Source: DATGMS01 sp040905145
GTDB lineage: Bacteria > Bacteroidota > Bacteroidia > Cytophagales > Cyclobacteriaceae
Length of the DNA stretch: 41,910 nt
Direction: 5' to 3'
NCBI GenBank assembly: GCA_040905145.1
Contig: JBBDSC010000090.1
Location: 1 to 41,910 of the forward strand
Below, piece after piece: positions 35,001 to 41,910 of the stretch (the stretch's first letter is position 1; each line of letters begins with the position of its first letter). A program made the translations under genes and the position numbers. A model generated the notes under the pieces. The model searched no databases, had not been told where the DNA came from, and worked only from the letters and a program-made list of their open reading frames with translations.

Positions 35001-36687
35001 TGAAAATGTGACAGCTGATATGCAAAGCATTCTGGGAATGTGTGATGGCCAAGGTGCTCCACAGCGCATGCTTCGCTGGCATTATCGCAGCCGCCATGAA
35101 TCATTGATCAGCTTATCCAATCAGGAATTTTATCAGAATAAATTGGTGATTTTCCCAAGTCCGGGGTCCAAATACCGTATGGGATTGGCATTTCATCATT
35201 TACCTGATACCGTCTATGATAAAGGAAAAAGCAGGACCAATCCTAAAGAAGCTGAAAAGGTAGCGGATGCAGTGATACAGCATTCCCTCCAATTTCCAAA
35301 ACTAAGTTTGGGTGTAGTCGCTTTCAGTACAGCGCAAATGCAGGCTATCCAAAATGCCATTGAGATCAGGCGAAGGAAACATCCCGAGGTGGAAAGTTTT
35401 TTCAGAAACCATCCCAATGAACCCTTTTTTGTAAAAAACCTGGAGAATGTACAGGGAGATGAAAGGGATGTAATTTTTATTAGTATTGGTTACGGCAGAA
35501 TAGAGGATGGAAAAGTACCGATGAGTTTTGGTCCCTTAAATAATGAAGGTGGAGAACGCAGACTGAATGTATTAATAACCAGGGCCAAGCGTCGATGTGA
35601 GGTGTTTTCCAATATCACTTCAGAGGATATAAAACCTGGTCCCAATGCAAAATTTGGAATCAGGGCGCTAAAAAGCTTCATGTATTTTGCGGAACATGGA
35701 AAATTTGACCGACAGGCTGAAGAAATTGATATAAGGCAACAGCCATTTGAGGAAGTGGTTGCGCAAAGTCTGACGAAAGCCGGTTACACTATAAGGCAAA
35801 AGGTAGGTTCGGCAGGTTTTTATATTGACATGGCTGTAGTGGATCATGAAAACCCGGGGAGATACCTTTTGGGAATCACCTGTGACGGACAATCCTATCA
35901 GGTGGCAAAATCTGCACGTGATAGGGACAGATTGCGAAATGAAGTGCTGGAAGGAATGGGCTGGAAAATATATCAAGTCTGGAGTACTGACTGGTTTCGC
36001 AATCCAAGTAATGAGTTGGGTTTATTAACGGAAGCTATTGAAAAGGCTAAAATTGATACCGAACATGAGGATGCTGTAGAGGAGGAATTAATGGAAGAAC
36101 TTAAAAGCCTTATTCGTGAGCAACCTGAAGAAATTTCTGTTTTATTGCCTGTTTATCAGCTGGCTACTTTACCGACAGATGTAGCCTCCTATGAACTTCA
36201 CTTGCAGCCTTTGGGGAGGCTGGGAAGTTGGATTGCAGAGGTGGTAAAGGTGGAAAGCCCGATACATTTCAAAGAAATGGCCAGGCGAATTGCCGATGCC
36301 AATGGCGTATCCAAAATAGGAACAAGAATCCGTTCGAGAATCAATGCGGCAACGGATTTTGCCCAAAATAATGAGCTGATAAAAAGAAAGGGGGATTTCC
36401 TGTGGCACCCCGAAATGCAAGTCCCTTATATCCGGGAAAGAAGTAACCTACCACCCAGCTCTAGAAAGCTCCAGTATATTTCTCCAGAAGAAATCAATAA
36501 AGCCATTAAAAAAGTTGTAGAAAGTTCGATAGCCATCCAACCAGATGCTGCAGCGCCGCTTATTGCCAAGATATTTGGCTTTTCAAGAGTGACGGAGGAG
36601 ATGAGGAAATTTCTATTGGAGAGCATAGAGGCGAGTGTTTCAGAGGGAATTGTGGGGAAGGATGGGGAATTTTTGAAGGGCAAATAA
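32044..36687 (+). CDS. DUF4011-SF1 helicase-nuclease-like-DUF3320 protein
   Basis: A 1547-residue multidomain protein. Residues about 5-100 form DUF4011 (SRKELLDLGMRNTLLNYK). The split superfamily 1 helicase has Walker A GPPGTGKSQ at 314-322 and Walker B IIFDEASQ with D941-E942, plus late motifs NVQGDERDVIFISIGYG and LNVLITRAKRR. Residues about 1240-1310 form a Vsr/DUF559-like PD-(D/E)XK-type domain (D1262; GITCDG 1277-1282; RDRDRLRNEVLEGMGW), followed by DUF3320 (about 1370-1470). Large COG1112-type helicase-nuclease proteins like this occur in defence islands and probably act on foreign nucleic acid; that role is inference. Relatives as I recall them carry LGIECDG..YH; here E is Thr1279 and H is Gln1286, so nuclease activity may be reduced. 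It is a single-gene unit ending in a long perfect hairpin. Confidence 0.88.
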   Translation: MQESILPKLEASRKELLDLGMRNTLLNYKVSKARGLHIVQEKSSSIYEILVKQGKAMTFLGKPGKEDDEEILDLPELTEPELQGAYNDTHLQTNETEQKLQSKILNTYYFAKTSIEEQGVNILYLSLGMLNWFDKSNSKEIRLAPLILIPVTLERSSANERFRLRFSGAEIGTNLSLQAKMMADFNITVPDLSENEEMDIEAYMDDIQNRIQLQVNWTVDVDAIELGFFSFGKFMIYHDLDSLKWPENKKPYDHEILQSLFGAGFKESQPTVGEDHHLDEEANSNALFHVVDADSSQVLAMLAVQEGRNMVIQGPPGTGKSQTITNIIANAIGNGKKVLFVAEKMAALEVVKRRLDGINLGEACLELHSHKSNKRQLHEELKKVLDLGKPTLAHFEDEIGFLQPIIDELNAYCNEINQQINQSGHSAQEVIGYLLKIFQENKDYKLPKLPIEDIASWNHPKMKEAGQFADQIQVRLTKIGPPENLLFYDTQLNIFLPSDEETIKELLLSAINDTQNLIEAAAEITVFLGVPKTCDVPGINLLVNLSDVASKNPGLSGIEIRNPAWLNNKADIKELLEVGSRLSVLHKEYDSVFIPEAWEQNFLEIRQNLIAHGHKWYKFLIGDYKKSIKQLASVLNAPMPEDLPTKIKYVDAIMEGRRLAVTLNALEPLACQLLGSCWQKIRTDWEAINHIATYLQYIHQAIQELKMPTEILAFLERNEPPEFSKMNVAILNSALQKHKDSLIKMVEKLALAKVNIDKQPFHEQVETHKKWRENLPEIHQAVSWNVLKETIKTSGYYFLILAVEGWPEAHLFLKTALHKTWYDYLIEQAMLNSAALRKFERSSHEEIIEKFRKLDVLNQHYNRAKVALKHWETVPKQEGGGQLNILRNEFNRKARHMPIRKLMQEAGLAIQAIKPVIMMSPMSIANFLPSDSIDFDMIIFDEASQVRPVEALGAILRGRQLIVVGDIKQMPPTSFFDKMNTETDDDENVTADMQSILGMCDGQGAPQRMLRWHYRSRHESLISLSNQEFYQNKLVIFPSPGSKYRMGLAFHHLPDTVYDKGKSRTNPKEAEKVADAVIQHSLQFPKLSLGVVAFSTAQMQAIQNAIEIRRRKHPEVESFFRNHPNEPFFVKNLENVQGDERDVIFISIGYGRIEDGKVPMSFGPLNNEGGERRLNVLITRAKRRCEVFSNITSEDIKPGPNAKFGIRALKSFMYFAEHGKFDRQAEEIDIRQQPFEEVVAQSLTKAGYTIRQKVGSAGFYIDMAVVDHENPGRYLLGITCDGQSYQVAKSARDRDRLRNEVLEGMGWKIYQVWSTDWFRNPSNELGLLTEAIEKAKIDTEHEDAVEEELMEELKSLIREQPEEISVLLPVYQLATLPTDVASYELHLQPLGRLGSWIAEVVKVESPIHFKEMARRIADANGVSKIGTRIRSRINAATDFAQNNELIKRKGDFLWHPEMQVPYIRERSNLPPSSRKLQYISPEEINKAIKKVVESSIAIQPDAAAPLIAKIFGFSRVTEEMRKFLLESIEASVSEGIVGKDGEFLKGK

Positions 36688-36724
36688 AATATATCACATT
36701 GAGCCTGTTTTATTTGCCCTTCAA
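36673..36724 (+). terminator. Perfect 17-bp hairpin overlapping the helicase stop
   Basis: TTGAAGGGCAAATAAAA at 36673-36689 is exactly complementary to 36708-36724, with an 18-base loop. The left arm contains the final codons and the TAA stop of the helicase. There is no long T-tract after the right arm, so it may serve as an mRNA 3'-end stabiliser as much as a terminator. Confidence 0.55.
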
Positions 36725-36766
36725 TTCTTGAGAAGAATTAAATGGCAAATATTTATCAAATTCATT

Positions 36767-36916
36767 ATGACTAGAACACCTGTTACGTCTTCCGATTTAG
36801 CCTCTGTAAGCTACAATATTTCCAATAGAATAGGTATTCAAGTGCAGCTTAGCAAGCAATCTGGAGGTTGGAGTAAGATAAAAGTGTTAAGCTATATGAA
36901 TAAGGTTTTTGGATGA
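36767..36916 (+). pseudogene. KTSC-domain-like N-terminal fragment
   Basis: The start MTRTPVTSSDLASVSYN resembles the first strand of small KTSC-domain proteins (PVSSS.I.SIGYD), but after about 20 codons the sequence departs (GIQVQLSKQSGGWSKIKVLS) and stops at 49 codons. The invariant later part of KTSC (VYQY...) is missing. It is probably a degraded gene or chance reading. Confidence 0.35.
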
Positions 36917-36960
36917 TGATATGAAAATTAAAAAGAATAAAACTAAACCTAAAATAGCTA

Positions 36961-37860
36961 ATGAATAATTCTTTTGTAGCCCTAGATTTTGAAACCGCCT
37001 GCTATTCCTCTCTTTCAGCCTGTTCTATTGGTTTGGACCTGTTCGACAATGGGAAATTGGTAGAAAGTAGACACTGGTTTTTAAAACCGGTTAATTGTGG
37101 CAGATTTAGTTTTACGAGAATTCATGGAATCACCTGGGAGGATGTCAAAGACCAATCCACCTTAGAAGATGTTTGGCTCGACATAGCCCCCTATTTCCAA
37201 AATAGATTGATTATTGCTCATAACGCAATTTTTGCTATGGGGCTGCTAAAAGAGAACTTGAATCATTATCAAATAGAGTATCCTGACTATTTTTATAATT
37301 GTACGCTTGATTTATCCAGAAAATATTTCCCAATTTTAGATAATCATCAATTAGAAACTGTATGTAATCATCTTAATATAGCTTATGGTAAACACCATGC
37401 AGAAGGCGACGCAATCTCTTGCGGGTCTGTATTTAAATACCTGCTCAATAAGGCAAATAATCCAGCACAGTTATTTAATGGGCGGCAGTTAGAGAATAAA
37501 TCCTATCTCCATAAAGGGATTTCATTTAAAAGTCAAAAATCAGCAGATTTGACCGGAATATCTGTTGATGATGTTGATGGCAGTGCAGAACTTAATTTCT
37601 TTCAGAATAAATGTTGTGTAATAACCGGAAATTTTTCCTGTCTAAACCGAAACAAGCTGCCACAACAAATTAAAGACTTAGGCGGTAAGGTATCTTCTTC
37701 AGTATCAGGTAAAACTAATTATCTTATTATGGGTACTGAACCTGGATGGTCGAAAGTAGAAAAGGTGGAAAAAATGATTACAGAAGGTAAGAACATGGTA
37801 ATTATGGATGAAGCTGAGCTAATACAGGTTTTTGATAAATTAAAATCCATGAATCCATAA
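36961..37860 (+). CDS. DnaQ-like exonuclease with BRCT domain, catalytic Asp changed
   Basis: A 299-residue protein. Residues 1-165 form a DEDD-type 3'-5' exonuclease fold: ExoI motif ALDFET (D9, E11), ExoII region AHNAIFAMGLL (86-96), ExoIII HHAEGDA (145-151). In the family ExoII reads HNA-x-F-D; here the aspartate is Ala92, which should remove one metal ligand. Residues about 205-295 form a BRCT domain (CCVITGNFSCLNRNKLPQQI, then LGGKVSSSVSGKTNYLIMG), as in other bacterial exonuclease-BRCT fusions tied to DNA repair. Either the nuclease is dead and the protein binds DNA, or the active site is rearranged. It is a single gene between the helicase and the channel; its own promoter is not obvious. 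Confidence 0.88.
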   Translation: MNNSFVALDFETACYSSLSACSIGLDLFDNGKLVESRHWFLKPVNCGRFSFTRIHGITWEDVKDQSTLEDVWLDIAPYFQNRLIIAHNAIFAMGLLKENLNHYQIEYPDYFYNCTLDLSRKYFPILDNHQLETVCNHLNIAYGKHHAEGDAISCGSVFKYLLNKANNPAQLFNGRQLENKSYLHKGISFKSQKSADLTGISVDDVDGSAELNFFQNKCCVITGNFSCLNRNKLPQQIKDLGGKVSSSVSGKTNYLIMGTEPGWSKVEKVEKMITEGKNMVIMDEAELIQVFDKLKSMNP

Positions 37861-37925
37861 AAATCGCTTTCTGACATCAAATAGGGAAATTGCTCTGTCC
37901 AGCATAAAATATCCTTATTTAATTT

Positions 37926-38552
37926 ATGAAAAAAATCAGTTTTCTTAACCTATTGATTTTGGCTTTGTCATTCTATGTACTGTCTGCCCTATTTATTGAT
38001 ACATTTTTCAATCTTCCAGAAGAAACCTCAAAGCTTTTAAATTTGATTGATTTTGCGATTTGTTTGGTATTTCTTTTGGATTTCGGAATCCAGTTTTACA
38101 AAGCCAAATCCAAGATGGAATATATGAAATGGGGATGGGTAGACCTATTGGCTTCCATCCCAATGTTGGACATTTTTAGAGCAGGAAGGATATTAAGATT
38201 AATAAGGATATTTAGAATTCTAAAAACATTTAAAAGCCTAAAGGAATTCATTGGCACCTTCTATGGGGACAGAATCAAAGGAACTGTTTTCAGTGCTGCT
38301 CTATTTGCTGTATTAATGTTTATTTTTTCCTCTATTGCCGTTCTGCAAGTCGAAGATGATCCTAAGAGCAATATCACAACTGCCGGAGATGCACTTTGGT
38401 GGACCTATGTCACCATTACTACAGTGGGTTATGGGGATTATTTCCCGGTTACTTTGGAAGGTAGATTGATAGCAGTAGTATTGATGACGACAGGAGTTGG
38501 GCTCTTTGGGACTTTTACAGCCTATGTAGCGAGCTGGTTTGTGAAAGAATAA
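37926..38552 (+). CDS. Voltage-gated-type potassium channel
   Basis: A 208-residue membrane protein. Helices S1 (about 7-27), S2 (38-58) and S3 (68-83) are followed by an arginine-rich S4 (RAGRILRLIRIFRILK, 85-100), S5 (about 119-140), a pore helix (WWTYVTITT) and selectivity filter TVGYGD (166-171), and S6 (about 181-204). This is a compact six-helix Kv-type subunit acting as a tetramer in the inner membrane; a cytoplasmic regulatory domain is lacking. It lies 65 bases after the exonuclease gene and may be transcribed alone. Confidence 0.93.
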   Translation: MKKISFLNLLILALSFYVLSALFIDTFFNLPEETSKLLNLIDFAICLVFLLDFGIQFYKAKSKMEYMKWGWVDLLASIPMLDIFRAGRILRLIRIFRILKTFKSLKEFIGTFYGDRIKGTVFSAALFAVLMFIFSSIAVLQVEDDPKSNITTAGDALWWTYVTITTVGYGDYFPVTLEGRLIAVVLMTTGVGLFGTFTAYVASWFVKE

Positions 38553-38748
38553 TGAAATGAAGGATTTCAGTAAGCTTCATATGCTATTAGGGTTGGATAA
38601 AGCTGAGACATCAGATCTCCTGAAAAGAGGAGATTCAGTGGTGGATATACCGGAATAAGCTGACCCCCCGAAAAGGGTATGAAGGGCAAAGTGTCTTTAA
38701 AAGCTTTAATCGGCTGCCATTCCGGCAGATCTTGCCCGGTATATTCAG
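38553..38748. other. Spacer after the channel gene, gene debris
   Basis: A 33-codon reading at 38557-38658 (MKDFSKLHMLLGLDKAETSD, then LLKRGDSVVDIPE) has no recognised family. No intact gene is present. Positions 38812-38970 are simple spacer with TTCTTGGTTCTT-like motifs. Confidence 0.35.
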
Positions 38749-38811
38749 TCAGATTATTTATTGCTCAGCCGTGGTTTCAGATGGATCAATGAATATCCAT
38801 TCAACCGGTGA
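38749..38811 (+). repeat. Unknown ORF tail, second copy
   Basis: Encodes SDYLLLSRGFRWINEYPFNR and a stop, matching 31781-31843 in DNA and protein. Sequence upstream of this point does not match, so only the tail is shared. Confidence 0.5.
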
Positions 38812-38970
38812 ACATAAGTATGTTCCTAAAATCCGCAAGTCATCGCATGACAAGAAAGAGGCGTATCCTTAGAATATAACTTATAACTTGGCACCGATTG
38901 TTTCAACTTTGCTTTTGATTCTTGGTTCTTAATTCTTTACTCTTGGATCTTGACAATAGCAACTTGCTAC

Positions 38971-40044
38971 TTACTTTTGGTATTCAATCACCAATTGCTT
39001 TCCCCTTGTTGACGCTTCCCTATCTAGATTGGAGAGTCCCATACCCATTAACCGGATGGGCATTTTTAGGGGTTCCTGATCCAACAGTTCGAGGGCCATC
39101 TGCTTTATTTCTGCTTCGGAAAGACACCTGTCCAGGCTTTTACTTCTGGTCTGTAGGGTAAAATCCCGGAATTTAAGTTTAAGGGTAATGGTTCTTCCTT
39201 TTAGTTTGTTTTTGTTGATCCGAAGGTAAAGTTCAGCCAGGAGTTTTTCCAGGGCAACCTTTATTTCTTCCCCGGTAAAAAGATCATTTTCGAAAGTGGT
39301 TTCCACACTTAACGACTTTCTATCCCTATTGGGTTTGACTTCGCTTAGATGGATCCCTCTGACAATATCAAAATAATGGGAGCCGGCTTTGCCAAATCTT
39401 TGTACCAGAAAATTCAGCGAATATTGTTTTAGATCCCAACCATTATGGATCCCAAATTTTTTCATTTTCTCTGCCGTGACTTTCCCTATTCCGTAAAACC
39501 GCTCGATGGGCAATTTTTCCAGGAATGCGGTAGCTTTTTCGGGTGTAATTACTGCCTGACCGTTGGGTTTGTTGATATCGGAGGCGATTTTAGCCAGAAA
39601 CTTGTTGTAGGAAATTCCCGCCGAGGCATTTAAACCGGTCTTATCTTTAATCCTTGCCCTTATTTCTTGGGCGATCAAAGTAGCAGAGGGGTTATGGACT
39701 TTATTTTCGGTAACATCCAAAAAAGCCTCATCCAGGGATAAGGGTTCCACCAGGTCGGTATAGGCGTAAAATATTTCCCTTATCTGCAGTGATATTTCTT
39801 TATAACGCTCAAAGCGGGGCTTTACAAAAATCAGATCCGGGCATTTTCGGACCGCCAATTTTGAGGCCATCGCAGACCTTACGCCGTATTTTCTGGCCTC
39901 ATAACTGGCCGCTGCCACCACTCCCCTTTCTTTGTCGCCGCCTACGGCCACCGGCTTGCCTTTCAGGGCTGGATTATCCATCTGTTCTACAGAAGCAAAA
40001 AAAGCATCCATATCCACATGTATAATTTTACGTTGGGGAGGCAT
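38971..40044 (-). CDS. dinB: DNA polymerase IV (Y family)
   Basis: A 357-residue translesion polymerase of typical DinB length. Motifs: IIHVDMDAFFASVE (7-20) with the first metal-binding aspartate, AASYEARKYGVRSAM, EPLSLDEAFLDVT (about 100-112) with the second acidic pair, the helix-hairpin-helix IERFYGIGKVTAEKMKKFGI, and the little-finger region with GRTITLKLKFRDFT. The end (RGKQLVIEYQK) gives no obvious clamp-binding motif. It copies past damaged bases. It lies next to vsr but on the opposite strand, with a 331-base gap (40045-40375) in which I see no gene. Confidence 0.95.
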   Translation of the reverse strand: MPPQRKIIHVDMDAFFASVEQMDNPALKGKPVAVGGDKERGVVAAASYEARKYGVRSAMASKLAVRKCPDLIFVKPRFERYKEISLQIREIFYAYTDLVEPLSLDEAFLDVTENKVHNPSATLIAQEIRARIKDKTGLNASAGISYNKFLAKIASDINKPNGQAVITPEKATAFLEKLPIERFYGIGKVTAEKMKKFGIHNGWDLKQYSLNFLVQRFGKAGSHYFDIVRGIHLSEVKPNRDRKSLSVETTFENDLFTGEEIKVALEKLLAELYLRINKNKLKGRTITLKLKFRDFTLQTRSKSLDRCLSEAEIKQMALELLDQEPLKMPIRLMGMGLSNLDREASTRGKQLVIEYQK

Positions 40045-40375
40045 GTGTTCAATTTAATATTTTAAACTGAAACCGAAAGGATGTGGTTCTTGGCTATGGT
40101 TCTTTTTTTAGCCAGTTATAGGCATAATTTGTATAAGGATAGTTTGCAAAACATTATTGTTTGAGTGTGATCAAGTAAGTTGAATAACGAAATTGAATTT
40201 CTTTTAAGGTAAAAATGTAAGTTTTGGCCGTTGTAACTGGCTATATGAAAAAATTATATGAGATTGGATGTTGGATATAAGGGTAAAGTTATAAACTACG
40301 CCCACAAGTAAAAACCTTCTTTATATTATTTTTGTTTCCTTTTTTTCCAAGCTCACAAAAATCTGGTCTCTGCCA

Positions 40376-40843
40376 ATGAAAGTCTATTCAGAACCTAAAA
40401 TCACGGTCCCTAAGTTCTGTGAAGAAAACGGTTTTTACACGACCAAGCAACGGTCCCATAACATGTCAAGGATTAGGGGCAAAAATACCAAACCGGAAAA
40501 ACTACTCAAAAAAGCCCTTTGGCACACGGGCCTCCACTACCGCAGCAATAAACGCCGGCTCCCCGGCAAACCGGACATCACCTTTATCAAATACAAACTG
40601 GTGGTCTTTATTGATGGATCCTTCTGGCACGGCTACGACTGGGATACCCGCAAAAAAAGCATCAAATCCAACCGTGGCTTCTGGATCCCCAAAATTGAAC
40701 GTAACATGCAGCGGGACCGTGAAATCAACCAATACTACCTTTCCAAAGGTTGGACCCTGTTAAGGTTCTGGGACTTTGAAGTAAAAAAGGAACTGGGGGT
40801 TTGTGTGAAAAGGGTCATGGATGCTATTGCAGTATTCCCATAA
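40376..40843 (+). CDS. vsr: Very-short-patch mismatch endonuclease
   Basis: A 155-residue Vsr endonuclease. Landmarks are RSHNMSRIRGKNTKPE (27-42), the catalytic LPGKPDITFIKYKLVVFIDGSFWHG region (about 62-86) with the active-site Asp and His, and the FWIPKIERNMQRDREI helix. It nicks at T:G mismatches arising from deamination of 5-methylcytosine. One of the E. coli zinc ligands (Cys after WHGH) reads Trp here (WHGYDW). It ends four bases before the convergent restriction endonuclease gene, the standard partner of a C5-methyltransferase system. It appears intact although both partners are damaged. Confidence 0.93.
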   Translation: MKVYSEPKITVPKFCEENGFYTTKQRSHNMSRIRGKNTKPEKLLKKALWHTGLHYRSNKRRLPGKPDITFIKYKLVVFIDGSFWHGYDWDTRKKSIKSNRGFWIPKIERNMQRDREINQYYLSKGWTLLRFWDFEVKKELGVCVKRVMDAIAVFP

Positions 40844-40847
40844 ACCA

Positions 40848-41503
40848 TTAAGGCACATATACTGGTTCCATATAGCAATCTAAAAAATCCTCTGTAATCC
40901 CTTTGAATTTTCTTTTTTGACAGAGAGCATAAAGTTCCTCCACAGCAGAATAAGGAAAAAATCTAACATCCAATTCTTTAAATTGTGGCTTATTGGCTTC
41001 CTGAACAACTTTCTTTCTATCATCATCAGCAGCAATAACATACCTTGTAGGAAAGGGTGGAAAATGATCCTTAAAATTTTTCATCCTGGTAAGCCCACTT
41101 GTTACTCCTGTGGTATGTTCAACCTCCATTACCGCTGGCATAAGTTTTCCATTTTTAAACCAAATGCAGTCAATTATTGAGGGGTATGGACCAACAAAGC
41201 TTCCAGTACAGATCTTGTGTTATAACTGGCTCCAAAAATCCGGTCAACATTTACAGGCTGATCTGCTTTCAGTGCATTAGCCAGCCTCCACAACATTTGG
41301 GAAGAAATTGTAATAGATTTTTTCTCATTTACTGAATGTCCTTTACTGGGATTCCATCGTTTAACCCTTATTGGGCCTTCAGGTAAGTCTACAGATTCAA
41401 TTTTTATGAGTCCCTTGTTCTTCGGGTTCAAGTACGAATAACTGCGTTGCTTGGGCAATTGGTTGATAAAAGCTGCTAGGTTTTGGGCAGTTAACTTCTC
41501 CAT
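40848..41503 (-). pseudogene. Type II restriction endonuclease, frameshifted
   Basis: Read in two frames. From 41503: MEKLTAQNLAAFINQL to VDRIFGASYNTRSVLEA, then a stop at 41174 in that frame. From about 41195 the other frame continues VGPYPSIIDCIWFKNGKLMPAVMEVEHTTGVTSGLTRMKNF to the end CYMEPVYVP. One lost base in the GAAGCTTTGTTGG stretch explains it. The joined product would be about 218 residues. The EVEHTTGVTSGL segment and the position between a C5-methyltransferase and vsr support a restriction enzyme; specificity is unknown. Its start overlaps the methyltransferase end by about 107 bases in another frame. Confidence 0.75.
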
Positions 41504-41838
41504 TAAGCTTAAGTTTAAAATCTGGAACTAAAGAAGCAATAAAATTTAAAAGCGTAATAGCTAAACCTTTCCCTGCAAGATACGGAACTCCATTTCCTAT
41601 GGCTTTAAATGCATTGGTTAAGGTGATATTTGCTGGGATAACAAAATCTTTGGGAAGGGATTGTAAGGCCAAAGCCTCGGCTACTGAAATTCTTCTTACC
41701 TTATATGGATGAAGGTGAACCTCATTATTCCCATAGGCGGCTGTAGGGGAATACCTCCAACGATGTAGTCTTTTATATGATTTTTTCTTATCATCTCCTT
41801 CTTGAATCACCTCAAATTTTTTTAATCCTGCCTTAGTG
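41397..41838 (-). pseudogene. DNA C5-cytosine methyltransferase, C-terminal part only
   Basis: Only the last third of a C5-methyltransferase is present. It includes KAGLKKFEVIQEGDD, RRISVAEALALQSLP (motif IX-like region) and NAFKAIGNGVPYLAGKG (motif X), which rebuilds part of the SAM site. The catalytic PCQ cysteine motif IV, ENV motif VI and target-recognition domain are not in the window. The coding sequence meets stop codons at the dispersed repeat beginning at 41833, so the gene is broken there, unless the repeat is an insertion with the 5' part beyond the window end. It pairs with the endonuclease at 40848 and vsr. Confidence 0.75.
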
Positions 41839-41910
41839 TCTTATCAGTGATTTTCGTGTTATTTTTGGCAAAACTTCAAAAGACAAATCCCAAAAAACAA
41901 ATAAAAACCA
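41833..41910. repeat. Dispersed repeat, inverted relative to 1309-1385
   Basis: The last 78 bases match the reverse complement of 1309-1385. The repeat may continue past the window. Its inner edge coincides with the break in the methyltransferase. Confidence 0.7.

Noticed and set aside
34612..35097. 161-codon minus-strand frame inside the helicase
   Set aside because: Shadow of the well-supported helicase frame, which carries the Walker B motif here.
40419..40763. 114-codon plus-strand frame overlapping vsr
   Set aside because: Out-of-frame shadow; the vsr frame contains all family motifs.
1..41910. CRISPR array, tRNA, rRNA or prophage
   Set aside because: No regularly spaced direct repeats, no cloverleaf or rRNA sequence, and no phage structural or integrase genes were seen.

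Overview
The window looks like a chromosomal segment of a Bacteroidota bacterium, most likely Cytophagales (a Cyclobacteriaceae-type genome such as Cyclobacterium, Algoriphagus or Echinicola). This rests on the MWKNYFKIAWRN-type tandem-FtsX permeases, a DUF6597-type AraC fragment, weak Shine-Dalgarno signals, moderate-to-low GC, and intergenic spacers full of dispersed palindromic repeats. The genus is inferred; no rRNA or tRNA is present to confirm it.

Layout. 1-1.7 kb: a HEPN/nucleotidyltransferase toxin-antitoxin-like pair, then relics, including a fragment of an ABC permease cut off by a dispersed repeat. 1.7-4.9 kb: an MFS transporter with two terminators, then an exported sulfatase with a one-base frameshift. 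4.9-13.4 kb, minus strand: a TolC-like outer-membrane protein and a MacB/LolD-type ATPase in one operon, a truncated DUF4143 ATPase, and two tandem-FtsX ABC permeases. 14.2-20.2 kb: gltB-gltD (glutamate synthase). 20.3-25.1 kb: a two-domain SRPBCC protein and an intact DUF72 gene among debris (VOC, AraC and DUF4143 fragments, two permease pseudogenes). 25.1-31.4 kb: a PhzF-like protein and two more permeases. 32.0-38.6 kb: a 1547-residue DUF4011/SF1 helicase with a C-terminal nuclease-like domain and DUF3320 (defence type), an exonuclease-BRCT protein, and a voltage-gated-type potassium channel. 39.0-41.9 kb: dinB, vsr, and a decayed type II restriction-modification system (frameshifted endonuclease, 5'-truncated C5-methyltransferase).

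The most striking pattern is regulatory. Five minus-strand units (ATPase-TolC, permease pair A-B, permease pair C-D, and both permease pseudogenes) each have upstream the same two-part element. It consists of a 26-27 bp operator with three GYCCG-type half-sites, then, 57-61 bp nearer the gene, a sigma-54-like box TGGCAYGRAAGTNGWW. The spacing is nearly constant although the flanks and leaders differ. This suggests one enhancer-activated regulon controlling a dispersed ABC efflux/export family: one ATPase-TolC unit plus several permeases lacking their own ATPase. The activator is not in the window.

Around this regulon the DNA shows active gene birth and death: four intact permeases, four permease relics, orphan promoter boxes, REP-like hairpin repeats, three solitary IS-end-like sequences, and an inverted repeat pair at the two window edges that abuts two truncated genes. 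Several otherwise intact proteins (exonuclease, PhzF, helicase nuclease domain) appear to have lost family active-site residues.
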